Position numbers and translations under genes: made by a program
Notes under the pieces: generated by a model
Databases searched by the model: none
The model's input: only the letters and a program-made list of their open reading frames with translations
What the model was told of the DNA's origin: nothing
Assembly (NCBI GenBank): GCA_025094145.1
Contig: JALLLS010000037.1
Coordinates: 1-64,000 of the forward strand
DNA: 64,000 nt
From: Spinellus fusiger
Lineage: Eukaryota; Mucoromycota; Mucoromycetes; Mucorales; Phycomycetaceae
Reading direction: 5' to 3'
Shown here: positions 62,235-64,000 of the stretch, piece after piece
How the letters are laid out: each line of letters opens with the position of its first letter
Position numbering within the stretch: position 1 is the first letter of the stretch

Positions 62235-62385
62235 TCAATGATAGATACAATGATAGATACAATTATAATTATAGATACAATTACAATTACAATTATAGAT
62301 ACAATTACAATTACAGTTACAAGTACAATTACAACTACAATTACAATTACAGTTACAGTTACAGTTACAATTACAATCACACTGT
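62235..62385. repeat. (attaca)-related repeat
   Basis: Degenerate array of atagatacaat, then attaca and agttac hexamers over about 150 bp. Confidence 0.85.
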
Positions 62386-62984
62386 CCATGGATGTTTAAG
62401 TTATGCACACCTACAATGGAGTCATATGGCCACAAGTCTATCTGCTGTTCTATCTGCATGTGTTGTTATGCACAGGTATGAAAACAAACAAACAAATTAA
62501 TAAATAGACAAATAAGTAAATAAACTGATAAACTCAAGAAATAAGTAACTCAAAAGAGAGAAAAAAAGTTACAATTTACAAGTTACAAGTTATATGTTAT
62601 CAAGTGAATAAGCAATTAAATTAGCATTGAGAGTGTGGGTTGTGCGCGTGCGCGTGCAAAATATATACTTGTGTACCGATTATATATTTATATCTTATCT
62701 ATATATAAGTTCTAATTTGCAATGTTTCATCTCTTTCTTACTTTTTTTTCTTTTTTTTCTTTTTCTTCAGTGCACCCACATTAGGCACCTCTGTAGATAT
62801 CTATAGACTCTCTACACACATCCACTACCTCTTGTTCTCTCTTCTCACCCTATTGTTTATTCAATTACCTTTTTCTTTTTCTCTTCAGTCCACCTACTTT
62901 TATCACCAGCCAATTTATCTTCTCCAATAGAAAACAAAACAAAACAAAACAAAACAAAAAACTAACGAGAGAGAGAGTAAAACT

Positions 62985-63011
62985 ATCTGTCTGTCTGTCT
63001 GTCTGTCTGTT
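62985..63011. repeat. (tctg)n tetranucleotide repeat
   Basis: Six to seven copies of tctg about 20-45 bp before the ATG at 63032, in the likely 5' leader or promoter of the acidic protein gene. Confidence 0.85.
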
Positions 63012-63031
63012 TATCTCTTGCCCACGCAACC

Positions 63032-64000
63032 ATGACTGAAAAAGTGGCTTACAATCTATCACGTATTGCTCTTGCAAAGGCCATTAAAACCCCCGACGCA
63101 GGAGAAAGTGGAGAAGGATGGAATAAGAGTGTTATATTCCACCAGTCGCATATTCCCAACAAAATGAGAGACGCACTGCAGGGTCCTCAGCGACACTCCA
63201 TGGGTCCTCTTCCCAAGTCAACAGCAGTAACACCAGAATATCGATCTTCCACCCGCCAAGAAATAGCTGGAAATGAAGAGCGTAAATCAATGCGTGCCAA
63301 TAAAACAATGAGTCAGTTAATAGGAGAGTACCGTTCAGTGGACCCATCTTCCTCTGCGTATGGTAAGGCTCTGGATGGGAGTTGTGGGGTTTTTTCTCTT
63401 CTCTCTCTCTTTTCTTCTTGTACTGATGGTGAGAATGTCTATCTATTCTGTGTGTATTATTTAGCTGTGAACAATGGCGGTTATCCTACTCTTGCACCAC
63501 CAGCAACCTCTAATCCATACCAGGGGGCTACAAGAGACATGCGACACTTGGCTAGTGATGATGAAGACTATGAGGATTATGATGATGAAGATGATGAAGA
63601 TGATGAGGAGGAGGAGGAGGAAGAAGATATCATGAGAGAAACAAAAGAGATGAGAGAATTAAGAGAATTAAGAGAGACAAAAGAGACAAAAGAGACAAAA
63701 GAAAAGATACGAGAGAAAGAAGAAAAGTATGAATTGCCACCTATTAGATCATCCTTCAAGACTCCTCCACCCGCTACCATCGTACAACCCAATCCACTCC
63801 CCAAATCAGCGTTGAAAAAGACATCCATTACCCCACCAAAAGTAGAACAAAAGATACATTTACCAGAGCCTAGTGATGATGAGAGTGGAGATGAGTCAGA
63901 AGAAGATGAGTCAGAAGAAGAAGAGTCAGAAGAAGAGTCAGAAAGAGGAAGAAGTGTACGTCCTTACTCTACCAATGCAGATGAATTCAATGCAGCCCCA
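63032..64000 (+). CDS. Unidentified acidic, disordered protein (5' part; runs off the window)
   Basis: Exon 1 is 63032-63362 (ATG in a good context, aaccATGAC); exon 2 runs from 63465 to the window end without a stop. The visible 289 codons start MTEKVAYNLSRIALAKAIKT. Next comes a short basic/polar region (about 40-110), then an extremely acidic stretch around residues 135-160 (runs of Asp and Glu), charged Glu/Arg/Lys repeats (about 160-185), a Pro/Lys-rich part (PPIRSSFKTPPP, LPKSALKKTS) and another Ser/Glu-rich acidic run (ESGDESEEDESEEEESEE). I recognise no domain. The charged repeats suggest a disordered, possibly nuclear or chromatin-associated protein; that is inference from composition only. 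Confidence 0.75.
   Translation, partial: MTEKVAYNLSRIALAKAIKTPDAGESGEGWNKSVIFHQSHIPNKMRDALQGPQRHSMGPLPKSTAVTPEYRSSTRQEIAGNEERKSMRANKTMSQLIGEYRSVDPSSSAYGKALDGSCGVFSLLSLFSSCTDGENVYLFCVYYLAVNNGGYPTLAPPATSNPYQGATRDMRHLASDDEDYEDYDDEDDEDDEEEEEEEDIMRETKEMRELRELRETKETKETKEKIREKEEKYELPPIRSSFKTPPPATIVQPNPLPKSALKKTSITPPKVEQKIHLPEPSDDESGDESEEDESEEEESEEESERGRSVRPYSTNADEFNAAP

Larger units (their letters stand above)
57999..63031. other. Gene-free, repeat-rich spacer
   Basis: About 5 kb with no recognised gene on either strand. It holds the NRP1-like promoter (left end) and several simple repeats, listed separately. The last 60 bp before 63032 contain a (tctg)n run that probably lies in the next gene's leader. 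Confidence 0.45.

Overview
The window is nuclear DNA from a fungus, most probably an early-diverging (Mucoromycota, Mucorales-like) one. The basis is compact genes with many short introns (about 40-110 nt), fungal-type proteins (a Med13/Srb9, a DUF2408/Cub1-type protein, a Ura6 kinase with a membrane-anchored N terminus, an Nrp1-like protein), and several Tc1/mariner transposases plus a LINE of the kind common in Mucorales. There are no operons. Species was not determined.

Layout: 1-2195 is the end of an unidentified reading frame interrupted by a nested pair of inverted-repeat transposons. 2370-3400 is a Tc1 fossil. 4116-18222 is a gene-dense block: a Tls1/C9orf78-type spliceosome factor (+), the Mediator kinase-module subunit Med13 (+), a DUF2408/Cub1-type protein (+), 60S acidic ribosomal protein P1 (-), a UMP/CMP kinase (+) and a U6 snRNA (-). 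18223-22007 is gene-free and rich in microsatellites. 22008-24376 holds an S-adenosylmethionine methyltransferase (-) with a 13-nt microexon and a long AAT-repeat intron. 24377-50700 is AT-rich, gene-poor and dominated by transposon remains: a LINE with an intact ORF1 and a twice-frameshifted ORF2 (about 29.3-34.5 kb), an inverted-repeat relic (36.2-36.9 kb), a short MITE (40.4 kb), a near-perfect foldback (40.7-41.0 kb), a Tc1 copy that has lost its third catalytic residue (41.8-43.0 kb) and several fossils. 50777-58000 is a second gene block: a C2H2 zinc-finger protein with an apparent one-base frameshift (+), a small BORCS6-like coiled-coil protein (+), peroxin 7 (-) and an Nrp1-like RNA-binding protein with a degenerate exonuclease domain (-). 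58.0-63.0 kb is repeat-rich spacer. From 63032 to the end lies the start of an acidic, disordered, unidentified protein (+).

Functions: the genes are ordinary housekeeping or regulatory genes (splicing, transcription, translation, nucleotide metabolism, peroxisomal import, RNA binding). U6 snRNA and the Tls1 homologue both belong to splicing, but nothing shows they are co-regulated. Exon boundaries were read by eye from splice signals, frame continuity and family conservation. All the main models close in frame, except a poorly resolved stretch of Med13 at 9078-9625 and the frameshifted zinc-finger gene. No convincing novel multi-gene system was found. The most unusual items are the nested transposon that replaces a gene's last codons, the 106-bp-arm foldback, the microexons and GC-AG introns, and the apparently dead exonuclease domain in the Nrp1-like protein.
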